Part shown: piece by piece, positions 1-8,690 of the stretch | Layout: each line of letters begins with the position of its first letter | How positions within the stretch are numbered: the first letter of the stretch is position 1 | Assembly (NCBI GenBank): GCA_945860955.1 | Contig: CAMATH010000039.1 | Span: forward strand, 1-61,342 | Direction of reading: 5' to 3' | DNA: 61,342 bases | Source of the DNA: Planctomicrobium piriforme | Lineage (GTDB): Bacteria; Planctomycetota; Planctomycetia; Planctomycetales; Planctomycetaceae | Program-made: the position numbers and the translations under genes | The notes under the pieces: model-generated | Database searches by the model: none | What the model was told of the DNA's origin: nothing | Seen by the model: the letters and a program-made list of their open reading frames with translations, nothing else

Positions 1-98
1 TCTCGCGGCGAGGTCTCCATCACCGAGCGAAACAACTGAGCGACCGAATCGAGTTCGTCGGCCGACGGACCGTCGGCGCTGGCGGAACGGTGCGGCAT
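1..98 (-). CDS. 5' end of an unknown protein, cut by the window edge
   Basis: An open frame reads leftward from an ATG at 96-98 to the window edge, giving 32 codons that start MPHRSASADG and continue through ELDSVAQLFRSVM. A strong ribosome-binding site, AAGGAGG on the minus strand at 103-109, lies 4-5 bases upstream of the ATG and supports the start. The visible residues are too few to place in a family. The gene is divergent from the chaperone operon that begins at 415, so the two may share the 99-414 promoter region. Confidence 0.6.
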   Translation of the reverse strand, partial: MPHRSASADGPSADELDSVAQLFRSVMETSPR

Positions 99-414
99 GG
101 TGCCTCCTTGCAAAAATGGCAGGTTTTCCAGACAAATGGAAGACCTGTCGCCCAGGCGCAAAAATCATGCCAATCGTTGGGGGCGGCGGAAAAATTCTTA
201 AAGTAAGTGGCATTGGGCGTCAGCCCCCTGCCGGTGTCACGACGCCCACTTGCCTCACGCCAGGAGTTTCCACGACCACAGCCCGCGAATTCCTTTCAAA
301 AACCCGCTCGGTTCATTTCCGCTTTCGAAGTTCGCCCGCTAAGATCCGGATGCCACGCACGGCGCATGGCCCCCGGGATTCGGGGAGGTCGAACGTCACG
401 GAGGGAAGCGCGAG
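99..414. other. Intergenic region between divergent genes
   Basis: This 316-base stretch separates the leftward unknown gene from the rightward chaperone operon and must hold the promoters of both. Its right end carries GGAGG about 8 bases before the ATG at 415, a good ribosome-binding site. I saw no clear sigma-70 boxes, no CIRCE-type heat-shock operator (TTAGCACTC-N9-GAGTGCTAA) and no terminator. Confidence 0.5.
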
Positions 415-2913
415 ATGAAATCTCGGCATCAGAGTCGGACGGCGCGGGGCGCTTCTCGAACATTGCAGCCGGTCCCTGTCATTGTCGACGGGCTTTTGAA
501 GCAGGGGCGATACAAAGAGGCGCTCACCCAGTCGCTCAACGCGTTCCGCAGCGATCCCACCACGGAACACCGGCAAACCACCGAGCGGGCTTATTTGCGC
601 TATGTCGCCGACCTGGTCCGCAGTGGCGCGCTGACAGCGGCGACCGAGGTCGCGAAGCGTTTCCTGGAATTCGGATGTTCGGGGGTCGAGTCGCTTGAAG
701 CGCTGTTGCCGTTGCTGGCGGCGCTCAAAATGACCACCGAGTCGGCGAAGCTGATCGAGAAAATTCAGTCGCCCGAGAAGATCGCGGCCCTGAAGGCGAA
801 CATGGCCGACCAGGCGGTGCGGCTGGGGCGCGACCAGGATTGGCCGTTCCCCGAAATCCGGCCGGGAACGGCGGCGGTAACCGCCGCGATGGAGGCGTTC
901 GACGCGGGCGAAGAGGAGCGGGGGCTGGGGCTGCTTCACGAGATCTCGCGGCATTCTCCGTTCGCCGAGTGGCGGCTGTTCTTACGTGGGCTCGCCGCGC
1001 AGCGGCGGGGTGACAAAGACACGGTGGAGGCGAACTGGAGCCGGCTGGATGCGAATCGCCGGCCCGCGAAAATCGTGGCGAAGATTCGCGGGCTGTCGAC
1101 GGACAGCGCGGCCCCGGGGGGAGGCGGCGGCAAGTCGCTCGAACAGATCGAACGCTCACTCTTCGGTGGATCGGTGACGGGGCTGCTGCGCAGTGTCCGG
1201 CAGGATCTTGTGGCGGACGAATTGGAGCGTTTCTTCGAGCAAATGCCGGTTCTGGTCCGTCGGCTTGCGAGTGTCGATCCCAAGTTCCCGCAGCGGCTGA
1301 CCGAGATCCTGCTGCGGGACGTGGTTCAGGTCGCCAATGAGTTGGAACACGATTCCGCCAGGCGGTTCGTCAAGGATTTTATCAAGGTCGCGCAGCCGGT
1401 CTCCTACGATCCAAAATTCGATCGTCTGCAAGCCCTCGTCCATCAGTCGGGCGGAGGGTTTGACGCGACGCTGAAGCACTGGCGGAACTTCCGCAACGGT
1501 GTTCGCGACGCCGCCCCCTTTTCGCCGACAGATCGAAGAAGGCTGGAGGCGATGATTCTGCGACACATGTCCGAGGGGTTGGCGACAAAGGCGCTGCTTC
1601 CTGAGGAATTGCTCGAACTTGGAGTCGATTCCGGCGCGGCGACGACGCCGGACAAGTGTTGGACGGAGGCGCGGGGGGTTCTTGAAGAGTCCATTGAACT
1701 CGATCCCACAGCGCGCAAGTCGTATCAGGCGTTGTGGGATCTCGTTCTTAAAATTCCCGATACCGGTCCGGAGGATCTTGTCGCCGTCGCCGAACGGACG
1801 CTGCAGGCGTTTCCGGGAGATCTGGATTCAATGCGGTATCTGATCAACCACTACTACGTGACCGAAGATTCACAGCGGGGCAAAGAGTATGTCGAGGATT
1901 TGCGTCGGCGGGTCCCGCTCGAAGCCGAAGCCTTGCGGTCTGAGATTCGAAACCGTTACTTGCTGGCGCGTGACGCCGCGCTCAGCGGCGACTTTGAAGC
2001 GGGGCGCAGCCATCTCGCGACCGCCGAGAGAATCTGGGACGATCCCGAACGGGCATTCGCGCCGTTCGCCCGGCGGGCAAGCTTTGAGTTTCGCGCGGGC
2101 GAGACCGGGCGTGCCGAGGCGCTGGTGAAGGACGCATTCGCAGCCTCGCAGGCGAAGCTGCCGGTGCTGTTGGAATTGGCCATTAACGCGGCCCGTTACG
2201 ATCTGCCCGTGATGCTGTGCGCTCGGTTTGACCGGGAATTGCTGGTGGAAGCGAAAAAGAAGGTGACGGCTGAGTCCGCTGCGCATTCGGCGATGGCGAT
2301 GCATGCGATACTCACGTTCCGGCGGGGATACCCGACGCGACAAACACATGTCGACGCGACAATGGCCCACGTGTTGCGGTCCAGCCGGGTGAAGTTCAGT
2401 CAGACCCAATTTGAAGCGATCAGCGAATTCCTGCGAATCGCGGGGGCTCCGGACAAGGACCAGTTGAAGATCCTGCACCGTGCCCAGCGGGAGTTTCCCT
2501 GGGCGCCTTCGCTGGTGGTTCAGGAAATTGAGATGGAGCGTGCGAAGCCACCGGAGAAGTGGAATGTCAACAAGTTGATCACACTCGTCAACCACGCGAT
2601 TTCGCTGGCTCAACGTTCGACCGAAAAAGCGGACCAGGAAGTGCTGCTGCCAGAACTGCGCGATATGTTGGAAGCGTTGCGATTCATGCAGCTCAAGAAT
2701 CCCAAGATGGGAAATCCGGGACGAAAAGGCCGCCCCATGGATGTGCTGGAGTCGATGTTTGAGAACTTCATGGGTGGATTCGACGACTCGTCCCCAGGTT
2801 TCGATCCCTTCGGTTTTGATGACGACGAGGACGACCAGTCGGCAGGGGGGAATTTTGGTTCGCCGTTCCCGCGCCCCGCTCGGAAGAAGGCTCCGCCGAG
2901 GAAAGGACGTTGA
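415..2913 (+). CDS. Large helical TPR-like protein, first gene of an Hsp70 operon
   Basis: This 832-residue protein has no signal peptide or membrane segment and is likely cytoplasmic. It is rich in alternating Leu/Ala and Arg/Glu with recurring helix pairs resembling degenerate tetratricopeptide repeats, for example the segments starting GLLKQGRYKEAL (about residue 26) and GDFEAGRSHLATAERIW (about 528). The last 60 residues are low-complexity, with an acidic Phe/Asp stretch (GFDDSSPGFDPFGFDDDEDD) followed by a basic tail ending RKKAPPRKGR. Its stop is 2 bases before the ATG of the J-domain gene, so it belongs to the J-GrpE-Hsp70 operon. A role in client or partner recruitment is inferred; the exact family is not recognised. 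The start is supported by GGAGG 8 bases upstream. Confidence 0.8.
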   Translation: MKSRHQSRTARGASRTLQPVPVIVDGLLKQGRYKEALTQSLNAFRSDPTTEHRQTTERAYLRYVADLVRSGALTAATEVAKRFLEFGCSGVESLEALLPLLAALKMTTESAKLIEKIQSPEKIAALKANMADQAVRLGRDQDWPFPEIRPGTAAVTAAMEAFDAGEEERGLGLLHEISRHSPFAEWRLFLRGLAAQRRGDKDTVEANWSRLDANRRPAKIVAKIRGLSTDSAAPGGGGGKSLEQIERSLFGGSVTGLLRSVRQDLVADELERFFEQMPVLVRRLASVDPKFPQRLTEILLRDVVQVANELEHDSARRFVKDFIKVAQPVSYDPKFDRLQALVHQSGGGFDATLKHWRNFRNGVRDAAPFSPTDRRRLEAMILRHMSEGLATKALLPEELLELGVDSGAATTPDKCWTEARGVLEESIELDPTARKSYQALWDLVLKIPDTGPEDLVAVAERTLQAFPGDLDSMRYLINHYYVTEDSQRGKEYVEDLRRRVPLEAEALRSEIRNRYLLARDAALSGDFEAGRSHLATAERIWDDPERAFAPFARRASFEFRAGETGRAEALVKDAFAASQAKLPVLLELAINAARYDLPVMLCARFDRELLVEAKKKVTAESAAHSAMAMHAILTFRRGYPTRQTHVDATMAHVLRSSRVKFSQTQFEAISEFLRIAGAPDKDQLKILHRAQREFPWAPSLVVQEIEMERAKPPEKWNVNKLITLVNHAISLAQRSTEKADQEVLLPELRDMLEALRFMQLKNPKMGNPGRKGRPMDVLESMFENFMGGFDDSSPGFDPFGFDDDEDDQSAGGNFGSPFPRPARKKAPPRKGR

Positions 2914-2915
2914 TC

Positions 2916-3209
2916 ATGAGTGATCCTCTTGAGATTCTGGGACTGCCCAACGACGCCGACGACGCGCAGGTCCGATCGCGGTATCTGCAACTGGTGCGCG
3001 AATTCCCCCCCGATCGCGATCCCGAGCGGGCCGCCGCCATTCGCGAGGCGTATGAGGCGGCGTGTGATTCGAGAAAACGACTTGATGACTGGCTGTTCTT
3101 AACCGGGGAATTCGACACCATTGAAAAGCTGGCGTCCGATGTCCGGCAGCGTCTCCGGCCCGAGCGCTTGTCGATGCGGGTGCTTCTTTCGCTGGCGGAC
3201 TCTCCATGA
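2916..3209 (+). CDS. Mini J-domain protein with PPD in place of HPD
   Basis: This 97-residue protein consists of little more than a J domain. It opens MSDPLEILGLPNDADDAQVR, followed by helix II (YLQLVREF), the loop, and helix III (AAAIREAYEAA). The loop reads PPD (FPPDRDPE) where canonical DnaJ proteins have HPD, the motif that triggers Hsp70 ATP hydrolysis; Pro and Asp remain but His is replaced. There is no G/F region, zinc finger or C-terminal substrate domain. The ATG at 2916 is preferred; an in-frame TTG at 2910 overlaps the previous stop. The gene ends in an ATGA overlap with the GrpE-like gene, indicating translational coupling. It is probably a specialised co-chaperone of the Hsp70 at 4036, unable to stimulate ATPase in the usual way. 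Confidence 0.82.
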   Translation: MSDPLEILGLPNDADDAQVRSRYLQLVREFPPDRDPERAAAIREAYEAACDSRKRLDDWLFLTGEFDTIEKLASDVRQRLRPERLSMRVLLSLADSP

Positions 3210-4018
3210 TCGACGAATCGCGCGAAGAGCGCATGCTGGAGCGGTTTCGGGACTGGTTGCGCGCAGTGCGTGACGAGCGGGAACCGCTCCTGGAACAGAA
3301 CGACCAGGAAGACTCATCGGACAACAAGTCGTCGACTCCTGAGTTTGGCCTGATTCGACTGGTGGAGGAGTTCACGTCGTTGCGTCACGACCTGAAACTG
3401 CAGACGCGGGGTGCCCGCGCTTTGGAGGATGAGGCGCGAAACGTCTTGGGAGGATTGCAGCAGGCGATCGAAGTGTTTCAAACTCCGCCCCGCGAACCCG
3501 CCCCGCGTGAGTCCACCCCTGCCCCGAATGCCGGGAAGGGATTGGCGGTGGCCCTGGTGGAACTCGACGAAGCGCTCGACCGGGGCCGGCAGCAAATCGA
3601 AAAAATCCGCCAGCGGCTTCTCGCGGAACAACCGCAGCCCTTGTCGACGCGGGTTGACGCCCTCTACGCGGGGCTCTCCGGGTTCCAGCGCTGGATCGCC
3701 CGTCTCTACCATGCGGCGGTTCAGAAACTGCTTCAAGAAGAGCCACGCGACGAAGCGCAAAAAACATTGCAGGCGATGCTCGATGGTTATCGCCTGATTC
3801 ACAATCGGTTGTCACGGGCTTTGGCGTCGGAGGGAATCTCCCGCCTGGACGCGGCCGGCCAGCCGGTCGACCCCGAAACGATGATTGTGGTGGAAGTGGT
3901 CGACGCCGAAGGAGTCCGGGGAGGCGTTGTCGTCGATGAGCTGCGTCGCGGCTACATCTGGAACGGTCGATTATTACGCAGCGCCGAAGTACGCGCGTCG
4001 CGAATCCTGGAAGACTGA
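3206..4018 (+). CDS. GrpE-family nucleotide exchange factor (divergent)
   Basis: This is a 270-residue protein. The C-terminal 60 residues match the GrpE beta domain: Gly-Gln-Pro-Val-Asp-Pro-Glu-Thr-Met, then VVEVVDAEG and a final RRGYIWNGRLLRSAEVRAS. The N-terminal two-thirds is long and helical (charged, with coiled-coil character from about residue 45 to 190), as in GrpE dimerisation helices, but is longer and less conserved than the roughly 190-residue housekeeping protein. GrpE releases ADP from Hsp70. It lies between the J-domain gene (ATGA overlap) and the Hsp70 gene (17 bases downstream), so the pair was almost certainly selected together. I leave out the symbol because a housekeeping grpE is expected elsewhere in the genome. 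Confidence 0.88.
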   Translation: MIDESREERMLERFRDWLRAVRDEREPLLEQNDQEDSSDNKSSTPEFGLIRLVEEFTSLRHDLKLQTRGARALEDEARNVLGGLQQAIEVFQTPPREPAPRESTPAPNAGKGLAVALVELDEALDRGRQQIEKIRQRLLAEQPQPLSTRVDALYAGLSGFQRWIARLYHAAVQKLLQEEPRDEAQKTLQAMLDGYRLIHNRLSRALASEGISRLDAAGQPVDPETMIVVEVVDAEGVRGGVVVDELRRGYIWNGRLLRSAEVRASRILED

Positions 4019-4035
4019 GACAAGGATCGATGGGA

Positions 4036-5877
4036 ATGAGTGCGTCAGAAACCGTGCCCGAGGTGATTCTGGGCATCGACCTGGGGACCACCAACAGCGA
4101 GGTCGCGATTCTTCGCGACGGTCGACCGGTCGTGCTGTCTGAGGATGGAGACCCGATTGTCCCATCCGTTGTCGGTCTCGATCCCCAGGGAAAGCTCCTG
4201 GTGGGACGGGCGGCGCGCAATCAATTCGTCCTCGCCCCCGAACGGACCATCCGTTCGATCAAACGCAAAATGGGGCAGGAGGTGCATGTCAAACTGGGTG
4301 ACCAGAGCTTCACCCCGCAGGAGATCTCCGCGATCATTCTCCGCACGCTCAAAGAACGTGCCGAAAAATCGCTGGGGCATGCCGTTTCGAAAGCGGTCAT
4401 CACCGTTCCCGCGTTCTTCACGGAGGGGCAGCGCGAAGCGACGCGAGAAGCGGGTCGCCTCGCGGGACTGGACGTCCTCCGAATCATCAATGAACCCACC
4501 GCCGCTGTACTGACCTACGATCCCCATCCTCCCGAGATGGAACGGCTGCTGGTGTACGATCTGGGGGGAGGGACGTTCGACGTTTCCATCGCGCAGGTCG
4601 AACAAGGGGTTGTGGAGATTCTCGCCAGCCATGGCGACACCCAGCTTGGTGGCGATGACTTCGATCAGAAACTGCTCGATTTTGTCTGCGACACGTTTGA
4701 GTCGCAACACAAAGTCGACTTGCGGCAATCGCTCTCCGCGCGGTCCCGGCTGCTGCATGCGGTTGAAGAGGCCAAGAAGAAACTGTCGTACCAACCGTAC
4801 GTGATGATCACCGAGGAGTTCATCGCCGAGAAAGAGGGGTTGCCGCTCAATCTGGAAATCGAGGTGACGCGCGGCCAATTCGAAGAGCTGATCGAGCCGT
4901 TGATCAAGCGGACCCTCGATTGCCTGGAAAGCGCGATGACCGACGCGAAGCTCCAGGCGACGGACATCGCGAAGGTGTTGCTGGTCGGGGGGGCGACGCG
5001 GACCCCGATGATTCATCAGGTTCTCACGCAACGTCTGGGTCGCCCGGTTCATTCCGAAATCGAGCCGGACCTCGCCGTCGCGATGGGGGCCGCCGTCCAG
5101 GGGGGCTTGATTGCGGGGATCGATGTCGGTCCGGTTCTGGTGGACATCACGCCACACACGTTGGGTATCGAATCGTTGAACAGCGAAACCCGCAATCCCT
5201 ATTTCTTCTCACCAATCATCGACCGCAACACGGCGCTCCCGTCCCGGAGGACGCAGAGTTACTTTACGGTGCATGACGGCCAGGACGCCGCGGAAATCCG
5301 GGTGTTTCAGGGCGAATACAGCGATACCCGGCGGAACACGTTGTGTGGCGAATTTCGCATCGAAGGCTTGGCGGACCTCCCTTCGGGGAATGAGATTCTG
5401 GTGCAGCTCGACCTCGATCTCAGCGGGTTGTTGAAGGTGACCGCGACCGAGCGGGCCACGGGAAAGTCCAAACAGGTCGTCATCGACAACATGATGGAGC
5501 GGTTCCGTCGCCGGGAACGGGTGGACGCACTCGAACGTCTCGACGCGCTGTTTGAACAGTCGGCGGTGGAAGTCGACGACATTGTCGACGAAGAGGAATT
5601 GGACGACGAGTTCGACGATGAATTCGATGATGATGCGGACGGAGACGATTCGGACGATTCGGACTCCGACACGACCGATGACGCGGAGGCCGACGAGATC
5701 ACCGACCTGATCGCGACCGCGGAGGCCGCCGCCGGCAAGGCGAATGCGGAAGATGCCGCCGAACTGCGCGGAATGCTGTCGGACCTGCGCGCCGCGGTGC
5801 AATCAGGCAATCGTGCCGAGATTCAGCCGATCGCCGAGGCCGTAGAAGATCTGCTGTTCTACCTGGCGGACCGCTAA
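4036..5877 (+). CDS. Hsp70 (DnaK-type) chaperone with acidic C-terminal tail
   Basis: This 613-residue chaperone shows the Hsp70 ATPase signatures in order: ILGIDLGTTNSEVAIL near the N-terminus, VYDLGGGTFDVSIAQ around residue 175, and VLLVGGATRTPM around residue 315. The substrate-binding beta domain follows (about 370-490). The lid region differs from DnaK: it is interrupted by about 40 residues almost entirely Asp, Glu and Ser (about 515-555), then a helical end. The usual EEVD or GGAEDAEF-like endings are absent. ATG at 4036 is preferred because AAGGA sits 9 bases upstream; the ATG at 4030 is too close to it. It is cytoplasmic and likely works with the J and GrpE proteins encoded just upstream. 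Its clients are unknown. Confidence 0.93.
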   Translation: MSASETVPEVILGIDLGTTNSEVAILRDGRPVVLSEDGDPIVPSVVGLDPQGKLLVGRAARNQFVLAPERTIRSIKRKMGQEVHVKLGDQSFTPQEISAIILRTLKERAEKSLGHAVSKAVITVPAFFTEGQREATREAGRLAGLDVLRIINEPTAAVLTYDPHPPEMERLLVYDLGGGTFDVSIAQVEQGVVEILASHGDTQLGGDDFDQKLLDFVCDTFESQHKVDLRQSLSARSRLLHAVEEAKKKLSYQPYVMITEEFIAEKEGLPLNLEIEVTRGQFEELIEPLIKRTLDCLESAMTDAKLQATDIAKVLLVGGATRTPMIHQVLTQRLGRPVHSEIEPDLAVAMGAAVQGGLIAGIDVGPVLVDITPHTLGIESLNSETRNPYFFSPIIDRNTALPSRRTQSYFTVHDGQDAAEIRVFQGEYSDTRRNTLCGEFRIEGLADLPSGNEILVQLDLDLSGLLKVTATERATGKSKQVVIDNMMERFRRRERVDALERLDALFEQSAVEVDDIVDEEELDDEFDDEFDDDADGDDSDDSDSDTTDDAEADEITDLIATAEAAAGKANAEDAAELRGMLSDLRAAVQSGNRAEIQPIAEAVEDLLFYLADR

Positions 5878-5886
5878 GGAATGGGG

Positions 5887-6201
5887 ATGTCGACTGGAGG
5901 AGGACCGACCGGCTCGATGCGCTGCCCGACCTGTCGGGCGGCGCAAGAGTGGTCGCACGAATGCCGGCGGTGTCGGTGTGATTTGGCGCTGTTGCGTGAG
6001 GCGACAGCAGCGGCGGAGTCGCTCCGCCGCCAGTGTCTGCTCGCCCTGAATGCCAACGCCCCCCGGCAGGCGGTCGAACTGGCCGAGCGCTATGTCGAAC
6101 TGGTCGGGGATGACAATTCGAAAGAGCTGCTGGCGGTTTGCGCGCTGCTGGCGGGGGATTGGCGCACTGCGAAGACGGTTGCGTCTTCGCTGGTGCGATG
6201 A
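5887..6201 (+). CDS. Small zinc-ribbon protein with helical C-terminus
   Basis: This 104-residue protein opens with two Cys pairs, CPTC and CRRC (followed by RCDL), spaced to form a zinc ribbon. The rest is predicted helical and resembles one or two TPR-like hairpins (LALNANAPRQAVELAERYVE, then LLAVCALLAGDWRTA). ATG at 5887 is preferred because AAGGA lies 6 bases upstream, overlapping an earlier ATG at 5881. It follows the Hsp70 stop by 9 bases and ends the operon. A role as a chaperone accessory is inferred from position only. Confidence 0.72.
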   Translation: MSTGGGPTGSMRCPTCRAAQEWSHECRRCRCDLALLREATAAAESLRRQCLLALNANAPRQAVELAERYVELVGDDNSKELLAVCALLAGDWRTAKTVASSLVR

Positions 6202-6269
6202 GGGGTTGTGACAGTGAGATTGGTGGGTGACGGCAGGGGGCGAATGCCCCCCGCTCGCCTGTGGGAGGG

Positions 6270-7262
6270 TTAGCGCGCGAAGATCCCGGTGCCGAACCAG
6301 GCGCCACCAGGCGAATGCACCATGTCAAGCGCGTAGACCGACGCCGGGGGACTCATCAGAACCCAGTGCGACGGGGAATTGCGCCACTGGGTGACGAGTT
6401 CACTCGCCGCGTCGAGCAGGTACGAATTCCCGGTCATCGCGGCGACCTCGCTGGGTGAGCGTCCGGTGGAGGCGGAGACCTGGCCGGCACGTGTTCCCCA
6501 GTCATGATGCCCGACGCCATGACTGGTCATCAGCACCGAGTGATTGTTCGCCAGCGCGCCAAGATAGCCGCTGAACATGCCATAGTTCGCTCCCTGAGGG
6601 GCCGAGGGATGCGTTCGCATCGCGTAAACGAGCGCCCGCTGAGTGATGGTTCCCGGAGGCAGCGACAACATGGTCTGCACCGTTCCGACCCCTTCGGCGC
6701 GATGGGCCATGAACGGATGAGCCGACACAATTCGGCCATAAACTCCCGAACCAACACTCGCCAGGTCGATCATCGCCAGGCCGGGTGTGCGATACATGAA
6801 CGAGAACGAAGGATGATCGAGAAGCCGCTCGCGTTGTCCGTTCGTCAGCGGACGGCCGTAATCTGTGGAGGCCGCCGGCACCACGACGCGCGCCACCCGA
6901 CCGAGCGCAGGGGCGAGGTGCGGACTCGCGAGAACAACTCGTTCAAAGTTGTCGTAGTAGGCGGGGTTCTTGTCATCGCGAAAGAACACCAGCAGCATCT
7001 TGCGCTGCTCGCGCGCCTCGCGATACGCGAATTTGTAATCGGTATGCCAGGCCAGGCTGCCAATAACGCGTGTGGGGATGACCGGAGCCGGCGCGGGCTC
7101 GGCGACCGCGGGAGTCGCCTCTTTAGAATCGTTGGCGGTCTCCTTTGTCGCGTCCGATGTCGTGACGACAACGGCGGGCTGTGCCGGCTCTTCGAAGGCG
7201 ATGGCGAACGGGGCGGCGCACGCGACAAACAGACCGGCGGCGACAAAACGGAACTTCCTCAT
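6270..7262 (-). CDS. Secreted protein with thioredoxin-like and CAP-like domains
   Basis: This 330-residue protein starts with a clear signal peptide (MRKFRFVAAGLFVACAAPFA, then IAFEEP). A Pro/Ala/Thr-rich linker leads to a thioredoxin-fold-like segment (WHTDYKFAYREAREQRKMLL, then VFFRDDKNP) that lacks the CXXC pair, as in many planctomycete thioredoxin-like proteins. The C-terminal third resembles a CAP/SCP domain: HSVLMTSHGVGHHDWGTRAG, then QWRNSPSHWVLM and a final AWFGTG. ATG at 7262 has AAAGGA upstream and restores the signal peptide; the frame is open further 5' but that extension looks non-coding. The gene converges on the chaperone operon. The function is unknown, probably periplasmic or surface; the CAP assignment is by motif only. 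Confidence 0.75.
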   Translation of the reverse strand: MRKFRFVAAGLFVACAAPFAIAFEEPAQPAVVVTTSDATKETANDSKEATPAVAEPAPAPVIPTRVIGSLAWHTDYKFAYREAREQRKMLLVFFRDDKNPAYYDNFERVVLASPHLAPALGRVARVVVPAASTDYGRPLTNGQRERLLDHPSFSFMYRTPGLAMIDLASVGSGVYGRIVSAHPFMAHRAEGVGTVQTMLSLPPGTITQRALVYAMRTHPSAPQGANYGMFSGYLGALANNHSVLMTSHGVGHHDWGTRAGQVSASTGRSPSEVAAMTGNSYLLDAASELVTQWRNSPSHWVLMSPPASVYALDMVHSPGGAWFGTGIFAR

Positions 7263-7553
7263 GGCTGTTTTCCTTTCGGGAATCCAGTGGTGATGGTTCG
7301 ACGAAGCTTTGTGCGGGTCCGCGCGCAGCGGTCCCCCCAAAGCTTCGTTACTCACAACGAGCAGGTTCCCAGCCTGAACCTTGTTCCCAGCCTGAACTCG
7401 CGTCGCGATCCGCGACGCGGGTGCCTTTGTCGGCCAGAGATCCCGCCTGAAGGGATCCCTAAGCCCGCAAGTCAGACCCGCTTTCCGGAAATGCCCCAGC
7501 CGGCATTCACAGTCTTTGGGCCGTGTCGCATCCCGCGACCTTGCGTACGTTTG
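7263..7553. other. Intergenic region with short direct repeat
   Basis: This stretch lies between two minus-strand genes. Near 7361-7396 the 15-mer GTTCCCAGCCTGAAC occurs twice, 19 bases apart. Variants of CGTCGCTTCCCGCGAC and GTCGCATCCCGCGACC follow toward the end of the upstream xdhC-like gene. This looks like decayed repeat sequence; I found no gene. Confidence 0.4.
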
Positions 7554-8690
7554 TCACGCGTTCGTGTTGACGGCGTCGCTTCCCGCGACGTCTGTCTCAC
7601 AACCGCGCGCCAAACTGTCGGTGAGCAGGGAATCACGGGCATATTGCCTTGGAATTCCCCCCAGATTGCGATGCGCGACCAGCTCGGCCACGATACTCAC
7701 CGCGATTTCGGGCACCGTCTGCGATCCAATGTCGAATCCCAGCGGGGCATGCACGCGTTTCAACGCCTCCAGCGAAATCCCTTCCGCCACGAGATCGTCG
7801 AAAATCAGTCGGATTTTTCGTTTGCTGCCGATCATTCCCACGTACGACGCGTCCGTCTCGGCGAGGTGGTACAACGCCTCCTCATCGTGGTTGTGGCCGC
7901 GCGTCACGATCAGACAGTACGAATTGTGGTCGATCTCCAATCCCGACAACACGGTGTCGACGGGACCGACAATCAACCTCTTCGCCTCGGGAAAACGACC
8001 GCTGTTGCAGTATTCTTCCCGGTCATCGACGACCCACACGTCGAAATCGACCTCAGAGGCGAGCTCGGCGACTTTTTGACCGACATGGCCGGCACCTACG
8101 ATGATGAGTCGGCACCGCCGCAAAAACGGCAGGTACGAAATTCCCGACTCCACATAGGGCCGCGGACGGCCTCTGGACGGGCGCAAGTGTTGAACCGCGG
8201 TCGTGGGGAGACCCAACTTCGCACGGGCGGCAAGCACTTGACCGGCGTCATCCAACAGGAAGCGATCACCCGGATGACCACCTCCCGAACGTTCGCCTTC
8301 CAGCACGACCGCTTCCGTCACCGGAGCGCCCGCCGCCAAAAGGTGATTCAACGTCTCGAAGTAGGAGAAATCCTGACCTGGCCGCACCGGATCGACCAAC
8401 AGCTTCATCCGGCCGCCACAAATCAGTCCATCGTCCCAACCGTAGTTGTCGTCAAGCTGAAAGGTGAGGAGATCCGTCTCCCCTACGTCGAGCAACCGCA
8501 ACGCGCGGCGCTTGACCTCGGCTTCCACACAACCACCACCGAGCGTTCCAATCTGCGATCCGTCGGGATACACCAGCATGGTCGCCCCGGCCTTTTGCGG
8601 CGTAGACCCGCGAGTCTCGACGAGGGCCGTATAGGCCGCCGACTGACCCGCACGCAGCGTTTCAGCAAGGGATTCCAGAATCTTGCGCAT
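7554..8690 (-). CDS. XdhC/CoxF-family molybdenum hydroxylase maturation protein
   Basis: This 378-residue protein matches XdhC-family proteins. The N-terminal domain carries VETRGSTPQKAGATMLV, then GTLGGGCVEAEV and GLICGGRMKLLVDP. The C-terminal Rossmann-like domain carries LIIVGAGHVGQKVAELASEV and VTRGHNHDEEALYHL, then YVGMIGSKRK. XdhC proteins bind molybdenum cofactor and insert it, sulfurated, into xanthine dehydrogenase-type enzymes. No molybdenum hydroxylase subunit is encoded nearby, so the partner must be elsewhere. ATG at 8690 is chosen over an in-frame TTG at 8699. The cytoplasmic location is inferred from the lack of a signal peptide. Confidence 0.88.
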   Translation of the reverse strand: MRKILESLAETLRAGQSAAYTALVETRGSTPQKAGATMLVYPDGSQIGTLGGGCVEAEVKRRALRLLDVGETDLLTFQLDDNYGWDDGLICGGRMKLLVDPVRPGQDFSYFETLNHLLAAGAPVTEAVVLEGERSGGGHPGDRFLLDDAGQVLAARAKLGLPTTAVQHLRPSRGRPRPYVESGISYLPFLRRCRLIIVGAGHVGQKVAELASEVDFDVWVVDDREEYCNSGRFPEAKRLIVGPVDTVLSGLEIDHNSYCLIVTRGHNHDEEALYHLAETDASYVGMIGSKRKIRLIFDDLVAEGISLEALKRVHAPLGFDIGSQTVPEIAVSIVAELVAHRNLGGIPRQYARDSLLTDSLARGCETDVAGSDAVNTNA

